The position numbers were made by a program, and so were the translations under genes. From contig CANMLL010000005.1 in the NCBI GenBank assembly GCA_947498775.1, positions 124,001-188,000 on the forward strand: a DNA stretch of 64,000 nucleotides, read 5' to 3'. The notes under the pieces are model-generated. The model saw only the letters and a list, made by a program, of their open reading frames with translations, had not been told where the DNA came from and searched no databases. The first letter of the stretch is position 1, and the number at the start of each line of letters is the position of its first letter. Positions 44,482 through 53,098 of the stretch are shown here, piece by piece. Origin of the DNA: an uncultured Aquimarina sp. (GTDB lineage Bacteria; Bacteroidota; Bacteroidia; Flavobacteriales; Flavobacteriaceae).

Positions 44482-46632
44482 ATGTCGATATACATCAACA
44501 AGCTCAGTGCTAGTGGAGATAATCTTGAAGAAGCCGTAAAAGACTTCAAAAGAAAATTGGAGACCATATTGGTGCCTATGTTTGCAGAAGAGTTCGAAAC
44601 TAAAGAATTCAACGGGCAAAAATATATGTATGTAAATGGCCAATGGACTTTACTTTTGGATGAGGTTGTGATTACTGCAAAAGCAGTTACCAATGCAAGG
44701 GCTTTTATCATAGCTACGCCTGGTATTAGATTGCATAGAACCCCTAGTCCACATGATCCTGACTATGTTGAAGCAAGAAAAAATGAAAATGTAAGTCCTG
44801 ATAATATTGCAACTACTATATATGGATCTGGAGAAGAGATTCTTTTCATAGGCAAATCGCAAAACGCAGAGGGTTGGGCATTTATACAAACTAAAGATGG
44901 TAAACAGGGGCATATCGAGCATCATCATATCATGGTGCTTGCTAAAAATTCTATTCTTGATAATTTTACGCAGGCATATCACTATGTGAGTGCTAGAGGT
45001 GAGGGACTAGAGACCATAATCAATACATATTTTTCAAACTATAAGTTCAAAAGAGGACATGATAGACGTTCTATAGCCGAGGCTATTATTTTCTTAAACG
45101 AGAGTAGTGGTCATAAACACGGATTATATTTTAAGTCTGATGAAAAAGGTATCATCGAGAAAGTGCATCGTGGTATGATTGATTCACACGATCCTTGGTT
45201 TAAGAAAGCAAGGGAGATGTATGAAACTGTAAAAGTACCCCTTTATACTATATTACGTATACCTACTGTTGCATATATCGAATATCTAAGTAAGATAGGG
45301 AAGCTCTCTAAAAGACCTGATCTAGTAAATGAACTGATTAATGTTGGAGAGATTATTGTAGATGTAGCAGCCGGTATTGCCGGGGTTATTGTAGGTATTA
45401 TAGAAGGTTTTGTGGTAGGTATTTGGGATGCATTAGTAGGACTGGTAGATCTGGTTACTTCGATTATTGATGTAATCAAGAAACTGGTATCTGGAACCTT
45501 TATAGATGATCTCAAGAAAATGTATGCCATGATGGTAAATTTATCGTGGGAAGACATTCAAAAATTAGGAGATGCTATAACTGGTGGTTTGTTTTCTGCG
45601 ATTAAGAACTTTTCATCATTATCTGCTTTTGAAAAAGGCAGGGTAATTGGCAAGATCATAGGTTTGGTGCTATTAGAAGTTGTACTTGCAATTTTTACTG
45701 GTGGAGCTGCAAATGCAGCAAAATGGGCGGGCAAATTAGGTAAGTTTGCAAAGGTCGCCAAGGGAATCCAAAAGATAGCAGATGTAGGAGAAGATGTTTT
45801 AGGACCGCTAAATAAGATGAATAAGAAAATGTTGGATGGCCTAAAAGATAAGATCCCTAAAAAATTTAGAAACAAAAATGGTAGGCGAGATTATGATGAT
45901 AATGAGAATAATGGCGTTCTAAAACAGGCAATCTTAAATCTAGCCAGGGCAGAAGCCCTTTTATTAGATGCTTCTGGCGCTACAGCTAGAGAGCTACAAA
46001 CAAGTTTGATCACTTTGGCCATACCATTAAAAGGTGCAAAATTTTATTTTGAACCAAAAATTGCCTTACCTGGCCCGTATGATGTTGATTTTAGAGCTAG
46101 CCCCAAAAAAGATGTAATTGATGGTTTTACCAGTGGTAAAAAAGGGAAGAACAAAGATGAAATTGAATTAGAAGCTGGAGAAAAAGGAAATTGGAATAAA
46201 AAATTAAATAAGCCTCTTGAAGCAAATAAAAGATACAATGTTGGAGGTTATTTGTATGATACTGATGATCTCGGAAGGGTTAAAAAGGTAACTGCAAAAT
46301 TAGATTTGAAAAAGAAAGGCAGAAATACGTATCAACAAAAAACATCGGTATCTTTAAAAGAAGGAGTTAAAGGACAAGATGATGGTGGTCATTTAATTGC
46401 TCAAATATTTGATGGTCCTGGAGAACAGATAAATTATGTTCCGCAAAGGTCTGGTTTAAATAGAGGAGAATGGAAATCGATGGAAAACAAATGGAAAAAG
46501 GCTTTAAAAGAAAATAAAGAAGTTGATGTTAAAATAAACAATATTTTTGAAGGAAGTTCTAAAAGGCCAAAAGCTCAAGAAGTCGAATTTAGAATTGATG
46601 GAGAAGTTTTTACTGAAATATTTGAAAACTAG
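44482..46632 (+). CDS. Tail-associated toxin: SH3/LysM-like N-domains, hydrophobic middle, DNA/RNA non-specific endonuclease C-terminus
   Basis: This 716-residue protein is built like a polymorphic toxin. An SH3-like segment (about 75-152) ends in H-I-E-H-H-H, and a LysM-like segment follows (about 165-210). A long hydrophobic region (about 285-420) is rich in G, I and V and could form membrane or lumen-packing helices. The C-terminal 140 residues match the endonuclease NS_2 toxin domain: catalytic D-D-G-G-H (His637), then N-Y-V-P-Q and L-N-R-G-E-W. Immunity genes follow directly. It may serve as cargo inside the tube, and its size and position also allow a ruler-like role. Confidence 0.85.
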   Translation: MSIYINKLSASGDNLEEAVKDFKRKLETILVPMFAEEFETKEFNGQKYMYVNGQWTLLLDEVVITAKAVTNARAFIIATPGIRLHRTPSPHDPDYVEARKNENVSPDNIATTIYGSGEEILFIGKSQNAEGWAFIQTKDGKQGHIEHHHIMVLAKNSILDNFTQAYHYVSARGEGLETIINTYFSNYKFKRGHDRRSIAEAIIFLNESSGHKHGLYFKSDEKGIIEKVHRGMIDSHDPWFKKAREMYETVKVPLYTILRIPTVAYIEYLSKIGKLSKRPDLVNELINVGEIIVDVAAGIAGVIVGIIEGFVVGIWDALVGLVDLVTSIIDVIKKLVSGTFIDDLKKMYAMMVNLSWEDIQKLGDAITGGLFSAIKNFSSLSAFEKGRVIGKIIGLVLLEVVLAIFTGGAANAAKWAGKLGKFAKVAKGIQKIADVGEDVLGPLNKMNKKMLDGLKDKIPKKFRNKNGRRDYDDNENNGVLKQAILNLARAEALLLDASGATARELQTSLITLAIPLKGAKFYFEPKIALPGPYDVDFRASPKKDVIDGFTSGKKGKNKDEIELEAGEKGNWNKKLNKPLEANKRYNVGGYLYDTDDLGRVKKVTAKLDLKKKGRNTYQQKTSVSLKEGVKGQDDGGHLIAQIFDGPGEQINYVPQRSGLNRGEWKSMENKWKKALKENKEVDVKINNIFEGSSKRPKAQEVEFRIDGEVFTEIFEN

Positions 46633-46655
46633 TTTATTATCAAGAAAATATAACA

Positions 46656-46994
46656 ATGAAAGTAGAGGAGATATATCAAATTTTAGGACAGTCAATTGTT
46701 GATTCTATAGAAGATGATTGGATCAAAGCTAAGCTCGATGTAAAATATACAAATAAGTCCGGCGGGTTTCATTTGAATTATTGGGATATTAATAAGCAAT
46801 CGCAGTCGGTTTCACTACAAGGGTCATACCAGGCATATAATGCGGTAAAGGAGCTTCATAAAATCACAACCAAAGGTGGGAATAATAAATGGAACAGGCT
46901 AAAATTCCAATTAACATCTGATGGGGAAATGGATTTAGAATTTATTTGGGATCAGGAACTTTATGATGAATTAGATCGTTTGTCCAATGATTGA
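46656..46994 (+). CDS. YezG-like immunity protein
   Basis: This 112-residue acidic cytoplasmic protein resembles YezG/DUF600 immunity proteins, which bind and block nuclease toxins of the NS_2 class (as in the YeeF-YezG pair). Signs are the N-terminal Y-Q-I-L-G-Q-S-I, the central W-D-I-N, F-Q-L-T-S-D-G, and the terminal E-F-I-W-D-Q-E-L-Y-D-E-L. It starts 24 bases after the toxin stop and overlaps the next gene by 8 bases. Protection of the producer and its kin is the expected role. Confidence 0.82.
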   Translation: MKVEEIYQILGQSIVDSIEDDWIKAKLDVKYTNKSGGFHLNYWDINKQSQSVSLQGSYQAYNAVKELHKITTKGGNNKWNRLKFQLTSDGEMDLEFIWDQELYDELDRLSND

Positions 46995-47625
46995 AATTTA
47001 TAAACTGAAACATAATGACGACTCATGGGGTCATATTGATTTTATTGATCATCAAAGAGGAGCATATCAGATCCCCGTTGATAGTGAAGTATACAATGAT
47101 ATTGGCGGTATGCAAACCACCAGAGATTTAGAACTTCCTAAGGCTATTTATCTAGCGGCTGACTATAATATAATACCAGAAGTTGACTACCCACATAATA
47201 GTTTATTAGCGGATGTATTAAGTAAGAAAATGCTTTCAGTATTTACAGAACTTAGTCAACTTGAATTTAGAACTGTTCCTGTGATTATGTTTGATCATAA
47301 AGAACTGGAAGCTTATCATATCGAGGAGGGAGAATTGTTAGATGATCTGAAAAGGCGTAATGTAGACTATGTGGCGTTACAATTGCTAAAGTATACAGAT
47401 GCATTTGATAGAGAAAATGCTGAATTTGAAGAGAATTTTTTAGACCCAGATGAAGTTGGATACATAGAAAAGTTAGTTTTGAAGGAGCCTGCTGATGGTT
47501 TCCCTTCCTTATTTAGAATTAAAGAAGATATAACCAAATTATTTGTAACTGAACAAGCAAAAGATGCACTAGAAGCTGCAGGGATTAAAGGATGTGTATT
47601 TGAAAAAGTTGAAGTGAGTGGTTAA
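46987..47625 (+). CDS. Imm11-like (DUF1629) immunity candidate
   Basis: This 212-residue acidic protein ends with the pattern typical of Imm11/DUF1629 immunity proteins: S-L-F-R-I-K-E-D-I ... L-F-V-T-E-Q-A-K-D-A-L-E-A-A-G-I, then K-G-C-V-F-E. It overlaps the YezG-like gene, so both are co-translated. It may protect against the same nuclease, against the M23 protein, or against a toxin met from rivals. The family call is from pattern recognition only. Confidence 0.62.
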   Translation: MIEIYKLKHNDDSWGHIDFIDHQRGAYQIPVDSEVYNDIGGMQTTRDLELPKAIYLAADYNIIPEVDYPHNSLLADVLSKKMLSVFTELSQLEFRTVPVIMFDHKELEAYHIEEGELLDDLKRRNVDYVALQLLKYTDAFDRENAEFEENFLDPDEVGYIEKLVLKEPADGFPSLFRIKEDITKLFVTEQAKDALEAAGIKGCVFEKVEVSG

Positions 47626-47637
47626 AGCAATTAAATT

Positions 47638-50600
47638 TTGATCAAACCTGACAAAAATATAAACATTGGTACTTTTGATATTGATATCAAAGAATTTGCT
47701 GCACACGAAAATGCAGAATATGTTGCACAACAATTTCAAAAGGCGCTTTTAGAAGTAATTAATAAACAAACTGATAATAATAATACGCCTCCCGGATTGC
47801 AGGTAAGTCAAGGAGGTATGGCCACAACTTCACCCGCAGGTAATGTTCCTGCTTCTTTTGGGGGTGGCACTGTGTCTGCAAGAGTAGCAAATGCTACAGG
47901 TGGTGGTAGTGGAGGGGCTTCTTCTTCAGGAACATCTTCTGGTGTAACTAGCACAACACCACCAGCTACAGATGTTGAATCTAAGGAAACTACGGCAATA
48001 GAAAATATTGCTGATGATGGTAGCACTACTGAATCCTCTGTTCAAGAACCCGTTGTAAGTACAAGTGATAATGAGGCTCTTATTGATGCTATCAGGGAAA
48101 AATATCTAAAAGAAGGCGCGGCGGATTACAAACCAGAAAGAGTAAAGCATTGGACAGGTATTATTAGTCAAATAAAAAATGGTGCCGATGTAAAACAATT
48201 AATCTTACTTCCTAAAAATGAAGAATTAAAGGAGATTTATCAGGAGCTTCTTGCTAAAAAGAAAACGTCTAAGACGCTTACCAAGGAAGTTTTGCGGGCC
48301 AAAATGATAACAGAAATAGAATCCAATATATTAAGAGATAAAACTTTAGATACCAAAAAGAAAAACTACTGGGAAACTATTTTGTATAAATTACAAAATA
48401 CAGAGTATACATTACAAAGCATTTTGGAGCAGCATCAAGAGTTATTTCTGTTTTTAGACTTGTTTAATATAGAATACCCAACTTTATCTGAGGATTTACT
48501 TAAAATTAAAAAAGGAAAGGTATACCCCAAGTTCAAAAAAATATATCCAGATAACATAAGTAAGTCTACTATTTATCCTGAACTTAAAAAAGTAAAACCC
48601 GCAAAGGATGAAGATAAGGGTAGTACTTCAGGTGTTATAACTCCAAATATAAAAGGACCATATTTACCAAATTCTAAACTTACTTTTAAAGCAAAAAGGA
48701 AAAACCCAAATCTTAACTGGATAATCTTTAATAAGGATGGAACTATCTTTAAAGAATTTGTTGATATTGGACGTACTTTCACGTATACTTTTGATCAGTA
48801 TGGAGAGTTTGTCGTAGAAGCCTATCTTAAAACCGCAGATTATGTGCTCAAAAATTATGAAAAAGCACGTAGTGGAACCAGAAGCTATATCGCTGTACAT
48901 ATTAAAGACCCAGAATTAGGAGGTATAGCTGTAAAAGGGTTAAAAGATAAAGGACACATCGTATTTGATAAAGAAAAAGAGTTTGTGTTTAAAGCCATAG
49001 CAGACGTAGGAGCACCGAAAGATATTGGTACCGTTACTTGGGAAAAGTTCTATAAGAGTACAGTGGCAGAAAACGACTTTACCCAAATTGATAAAGAAGT
49101 AACAGTTCAAGGTTTATCGATACAAACAAAATTTGATAAAGCAGGTTGCTATAAAATCGTAGCAAAATCCGGAAAGCAAAGTTTTTCGACCATTTTTACT
49201 GTAGGCGGAAATTATATTACAAAAATTAAAGAAAAAGATAAAAAGAGTTTTGTGCTGTTTAATAAAACTGACTCGTTAACTTTTATCCCGGCTTCTTACA
49301 AATTACGTAAGAGTGCACACATAGATAAGGGGTCTATTACCTGGATTGTAACAAAGAGCGGAAAACCGATTGGAAATGTATATAAAGGAGAAAAATTTGT
49401 AGTAGAACAAACCAAAGGTATACAAGAAGGAAAGTATGAAGTTACTGCATGTGTAAATGACCCTGTTTTTGGTAAGAAAAATGCTTCAACGACCATATTG
49501 GTAGTTCAGCCTCAAATAACAGAAGCTAAGTGGCAAGATAATAATGGGGTCATAAAAATCTCTACCGGGTATAAGAATGAAGTGAATTGTATATATGCAA
49601 AAATCCCTTATTATAATAATGCAAAGGCAACAATAAAAATATACAGCGGTAACAAATTGTTATCTACTTATAATGTAGTAACCGATAACTTTGGTGCTAT
49701 TAAACAAGAAATACGTCTTGAAGATTTTGGTATTGAAAATTTATTTAATGAAAAAGGAAAATTTGAAAACACAGAAGCTGGATTATTGTCTTTTGAAATT
49801 GAAGCCGTAGGATATAAATTAAAGAAAAGTATTGTGTATTTACATAATAAGATCTTTGTGATTAGAGATGAGGGAATAAATATGGCTTATTTTGCTTATA
49901 AAGGGGAGGTGATTTCACCTGAAAAACATGCGATCTCATATACAACTAGATTCCAAGCTGTGGTGGTTGCATCAAACATGGTTGGAGAAAAATTAGCATT
50001 GTATTTTTATCATGTAAAATCTAAGGGTTTTTCAAGCGGTATTAGTTATATGTACAAGGAAGTTCAAATCGGAAATGACGGTAGAGGAATAGTAGAATTT
50101 AATATATCAACTGACTTAATGGTTCTTAAGGATGAAAATAAGTATTTATATTTTGATATTAGAAGAATCAATGATGATAGATCTAAGATATTAAAGAATT
50201 CAGTTATACAAAGAACATATAAACAAGGAGATGTTTTAGAGGCAGGAATGAAGGTCTTTTCTGGAGGAGATCATGGCGATTATCATGACCCTGTGATTAA
50301 TCCGCAAGTAAGAGGATGGTATAATCCTCAATCAACGATTAATAAAGATTCAAATATAATGGGATGGAATCCGTATGGTTCTAGAAAAATGGATCCAAAA
50401 ACAAATCACTTACAAGATGAAAAAGTAAAAAAATATGGTAAACCACAAAGAGGTTCAGGAGAACACATAGGGCTAGATATTTATGCACCAGTAGGAACTC
50501 CTATTTATGCGAGTGTTGATGGAACAATAACAATGCACGAATTTAGAAGAGGTGATTCTGGTTTCAAAATAAAATTAGAAGGTAAGTATAAAGAGCAGCA

Positions 50601-51039
50601 CATTCGTTTTAATTATATCCATTTAATGGAATTTAAAGAAAAACAGTTTCGTTTCCATAATTTTAACGGAGATGGCTGGCTTAATTATGAAGATTATTCA
50701 ACACCAGATGAATATGATGATCCTAAAATAACAGGAGAATCATATATGATTCATTATACCGGTTCTACCCTTAAAATTGATAGTAATGTAATTGATTTAA
50801 GTAAAGCACGATCTATTAAAAGAAAATCATCTGTAAAGAAAGGTCAAATCATTGGATATACAGGCTCTACGGGTAATTCACATCAAGGCAAAAAAAGTAA
50901 CCATTTACATTATAATGTATATATAGATTGGAAGAGTGAGCTACCTTATAAGATATTTAAGGAATATATAGGGTTTGATCCTACGGGTAAAAAGACAAGT
51001 AGTAAGCAAGATGGGGAAACCTCTAGTGGTAAATGGTGA
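47638..51039 (+). CDS. Giant tail-island protein with C-terminal M23 peptidase
   Basis: This 1133-residue protein probably starts at TTG (47638); a stop codon lies two codons upstream and the first internal ATG is about 60 codons later. Regions are a short conserved-looking N-terminus, a Gly/Ser/Thr-rich linker (about 50-130), a helical part (about 140-290), several Ig/PKD-like beta units (about 330-880), and an M23 peptidase domain (about 930-1115). The zinc ligands are present: His943 and Asp947 in H-I-G-L-D, and His1089/His1091 in H-L-H. There is no signal peptide. It could cut target cell wall as cargo or as a tail-tip enzyme. No tape measure is visible elsewhere, so a ruler role is open. 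Confidence 0.82.
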   Translation: MIKPDKNINIGTFDIDIKEFAAHENAEYVAQQFQKALLEVINKQTDNNNTPPGLQVSQGGMATTSPAGNVPASFGGGTVSARVANATGGGSGGASSSGTSSGVTSTTPPATDVESKETTAIENIADDGSTTESSVQEPVVSTSDNEALIDAIREKYLKEGAADYKPERVKHWTGIISQIKNGADVKQLILLPKNEELKEIYQELLAKKKTSKTLTKEVLRAKMITEIESNILRDKTLDTKKKNYWETILYKLQNTEYTLQSILEQHQELFLFLDLFNIEYPTLSEDLLKIKKGKVYPKFKKIYPDNISKSTIYPELKKVKPAKDEDKGSTSGVITPNIKGPYLPNSKLTFKAKRKNPNLNWIIFNKDGTIFKEFVDIGRTFTYTFDQYGEFVVEAYLKTADYVLKNYEKARSGTRSYIAVHIKDPELGGIAVKGLKDKGHIVFDKEKEFVFKAIADVGAPKDIGTVTWEKFYKSTVAENDFTQIDKEVTVQGLSIQTKFDKAGCYKIVAKSGKQSFSTIFTVGGNYITKIKEKDKKSFVLFNKTDSLTFIPASYKLRKSAHIDKGSITWIVTKSGKPIGNVYKGEKFVVEQTKGIQEGKYEVTACVNDPVFGKKNASTTILVVQPQITEAKWQDNNGVIKISTGYKNEVNCIYAKIPYYNNAKATIKIYSGNKLLSTYNVVTDNFGAIKQEIRLEDFGIENLFNEKGKFENTEAGLLSFEIEAVGYKLKKSIVYLHNKIFVIRDEGINMAYFAYKGEVISPEKHAISYTTRFQAVVVASNMVGEKLALYFYHVKSKGFSSGISYMYKEVQIGNDGRGIVEFNISTDLMVLKDENKYLYFDIRRINDDRSKILKNSVIQRTYKQGDVLEAGMKVFSGGDHGDYHDPVINPQVRGWYNPQSTINKDSNIMGWNPYGSRKMDPKTNHLQDEKVKKYGKPQRGSGEHIGLDIYAPVGTPIYASVDGTITMHEFRRGDSGFKIKLEGKYKEQHIRFNYIHLMEFKEKQFRFHNFNGDGWLNYEDYSTPDEYDDPKITGESYMIHYTGSTLKIDSNVIDLSKARSIKRKSSVKKGQIIGYTGSTGNSHQGKKSNHLHYNVYIDWKSELPYKIFKEYIGFDPTGKKTSSKQDGETSSGKW

Positions 51040-51053
51040 TTAATTTAAAAATT

Positions 51054-51695
51054 ATGAAAAAGTATATTTTATATCTAATAGTAAGTATCGTTTTTTTAAA
51101 CTGTAAAACAGAAAAAAAAGAGACGCATCAGGTATCAAGTAATCATTCAAAAGCTGACACTACAAAGGTACAAAGAGATACAATAGAAACAGTAAAAAAA
51201 GTTGTACCGCAAAAGTTTAAAAGTTTAAAGGAAAAATTGAAAGGTACTATTTACTTTCATGCTTATGAAATATCTGATTTTGAAGGTTTAAGTAGCGGTG
51301 GGTTTATGGTAGGTAGTACTCATAATGATGAACATATTTATAAAGGTGAATCATATTCAATAGATGTTGTAAGAGGTCATAGAGATATTGTGAAATATAT
51401 AATTTTTGCAAAAGAAGTAAATAATAATAACGAAAATCTTTCTGAAATAATAGATCTTCTAGAAATGGAAAAAGAAACAGATGTCTATGCAAAATATCCA
51501 GATAAGAATATTGGGATATGTTCAGATGTATTACTAAATAACAAACGAGCCCCAGAATTATTTGCTCTCGCTAATTATACAGGTGAAAATGTACTTACCG
51601 AAGTATATAAAGTATGGCGCGCCAATAGAGAAACAGGAACTTTAGAAGAAGTTAAAGATTTATCAAATATTACGGTTGTCGATGAAGATTCTTAA
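51054..51695 (+). CDS. Lipoprotein following the M23 protein, possible periplasmic immunity
   Basis: This 213-residue lipoprotein has a clear signal peptide and lipobox (V-F-L-N-C, Cys17). The ATG at 51054 begins it, rather than an upstream GTG-type start at 51033. The mature part is a Lys/Glu-rich linker followed by a folded domain of about 140 residues that I do not recognise. Toxins acting on peptidoglycan are often paired with lipoprotein immunity partners, and this gene lies immediately after the M23 gene (14-base gap), so immunity is a reasonable hypothesis. Confidence 0.65.
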   Translation: MKKYILYLIVSIVFLNCKTEKKETHQVSSNHSKADTTKVQRDTIETVKKVVPQKFKSLKEKLKGTIYFHAYEISDFEGLSSGGFMVGSTHNDEHIYKGESYSIDVVRGHRDIVKYIIFAKEVNNNNENLSEIIDLLEMEKETDVYAKYPDKNIGICSDVLLNNKRAPELFALANYTGENVLTEVYKVWRANRETGTLEEVKDLSNITVVDEDS

Positions 51696-51831
51696 ATTTC
51701 CTACTCAAAATATTTACCAGATAAGTATATTTCAAAGTATAAAACCTGATACTACAGAAAATTTTTCCGTTCAAGATTCTAAATCTAATCTTAGGCAAGA
51801 TAATTGATATAGTTACTTCAAAACATTATCC

Positions 51832-52194
51832 ATGAAAACCATCACTTTATTATTTACAATGCTTGTATCATTATCTTTTGTTGCTAATAATGATATCAAA
51901 AAAGACATTTCTTTGGTAAAAACGAATGTGGGTCAAAAATTGGATTCTTGTTTTTTCAATAGTAAAAAACTTTATGGCACCGTACAGCTTGTAGAATTTC
52001 CGAATCAAGCTGATTTCAAAGTGCAAATAGTAAACAGTTTTCCTGATCTTAAGGTGCAGTTTGTAGAAAGTTTTCCTGATAAATGTGGAGAATGGCAAAT
52101 TGTAGAATTTAATGGAGACATAAAAGTATACATTACAGAGAACTTTCCTGATTTCAAAATTCAACCGGTGATTAGTTTCCCTGGGTTGCCATAA
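51832..52194 (+). CDS. Small secreted FPD-repeat protein (septoil-knot-like)
   Basis: This 120-residue protein has a signal peptide followed by about 75 residues made of short repeated units. Each unit has the pattern V/I-x-x-F-P-D/G-x-K-V/I (N-S-F-P-D, E-S-F-P-D, E-N-F-P-D, I-S-F-P-G) and there is a central K-C-G-E-W. I recall this pattern from the 7(1) septoil-knot family of Bacteroidota, small proteins predicted or shown to form a deep knot; the match is from memory. A terminator follows, so it ends the cargo island. Confidence 0.65.
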   Translation: MKTITLLFTMLVSLSFVANNDIKKDISLVKTNVGQKLDSCFFNSKKLYGTVQLVEFPNQADFKVQIVNSFPDLKVQFVESFPDKCGEWQIVEFNGDIKVYITENFPDFKIQPVISFPGLP

Positions 52195-52226
52195 ATGTAA
52201 TAGTAACTTCATAAAATATAGATCAA

Positions 52227-52258
52227 AAGCTCAGTTATAAAGCACTGGGCTTTTTTTG
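52227..52258 (+). terminator. Terminator at the end of the cargo island
   Basis: AGCTCAG pairs with CTGGGCT (one G-U pair) around a 10-base loop, followed by seven T. It separates the cargo genes from the baseplate genes, so the latter may have their own promoter in the 110 bases that follow. Confidence 0.75.
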
Positions 52259-52369
52259 TTTACAAAAAATTTACTGCAAACACAGGAAAAGCATTTCTAA
52301 AGTGTAAAACTTCCATGATCAAGTTTCCTAATTTTATAGATATCGAGATGTAATCAATAAAATAGTAGT

Positions 52370-52591
52370 ATGAATTCAGGAAATGATAATGAAGTAGCGG
52401 GTTCTGGTCTTAATGAGAATCCCGCCATACCAGATACAACGGGTATTGGTAATGGATTGAATAATAAAAATACAATAGCACCTACGATTACTATAGGCAA
52501 TTTTATAGTAAAAGGGGTTGCCGGTGGATCACAGAACGGATCGGTTCGAGAAGAACTTGATAAGGCAAGAAGAGACACAGCACAGCGATAA
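52370..52591 (+). CDS. Small hypothetical tail-locus protein
   Basis: This 73-residue protein is low in hydrophobic residues, rich in Asn and Gly, and ends in a charged helix (V-R-E-E-L-D-K-A-R-R). Its middle has I-G-N-F-I-V-K-G, a pattern I associate with small proteins in Bacteroidota phage tail operons. It starts right after the cargo-island terminator and stops 10 bases before the second chaperone-like gene. Confidence 0.5.
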   Translation: MNSGNDNEVAGSGLNENPAIPDTTGIGNGLNNKNTIAPTITIGNFIVKGVAGGSQNGSVREELDKARRDTAQR

Positions 52592-52601
52592 GCTATTCTT
52601 T

Positions 52602-53078
52602 ATGGACGATATCAACTCACAAATAAAGCGTTGGAAACAACAGTATAAAGAGATTTTTAAAGTACAATCTGATGAAGATACAGCCTATTTTAAAAGGCCA
52701 ACTTTATCAGTGATGGATCAGTACAATAGTATTAAAGAAGGAGATGTCTACCGAGCATTAGAATACCTTTTTAATGAATGTGTGCTAGAACAAAAGGACT
52801 ATGAAGATGAGTTTTTATTATCAGCTGGTAAATCTATAATTCAGCAGTCTGTTGTTGATAAAGGAAACGGTATTAATAATGAAACAGGTAGCGATGAAAT
52901 CAAAAAGTCAGCAGCTTTAGTTCGGCATTATTTTCATATAGATCCTTATGAATTGCCTATAGACGAGTTTTATAAACTTTTGTCAGAAGCCCTGTGGTTA
53001 CAGGAACATAAAAATAAACAACTCGAATTGGCGCTTGCTAATGTTTTGGTCAGAACATTTGCTAATAGTCCAGTTTAA
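52602..53078 (+). CDS. Tail-assembly-chaperone-like protein, copy B
   Basis: This 158-residue protein is a paralogue of the product of 44111-44473. The shared parts are R-W-K-Q-Q-Y-K-E-I-F-K, A-Y-F-K-R-P and A-L-E-Y-L-F-N-E-C. The ATG at 52602 gives the N-terminus matching copy A; a longer frame from 52518 overlaps the previous gene. Copy B has about 60 extra C-terminal residues. In a normal tail operon the two chaperone-type genes would be adjacent and followed by the tape measure; here the cargo island lies between them. Confidence 0.55.
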   Translation: MDDINSQIKRWKQQYKEIFKVQSDEDTAYFKRPTLSVMDQYNSIKEGDVYRALEYLFNECVLEQKDYEDEFLLSAGKSIIQQSVVDKGNGINNETGSDEIKKSAALVRHYFHIDPYELPIDEFYKLLSEALWLQEHKNKQLELALANVLVRTFANSPV

Positions 53079-53098
53079 TGATATAAAAAATACATAGA

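Noticed and set aside
51682..51807. A 41-codon frame after the lipoprotein gene (starts M-K-I-L-K-F-P)
   Set aside because: It overlaps the end of the lipoprotein gene, has no recognisable features and could be chance in AT-rich DNA.
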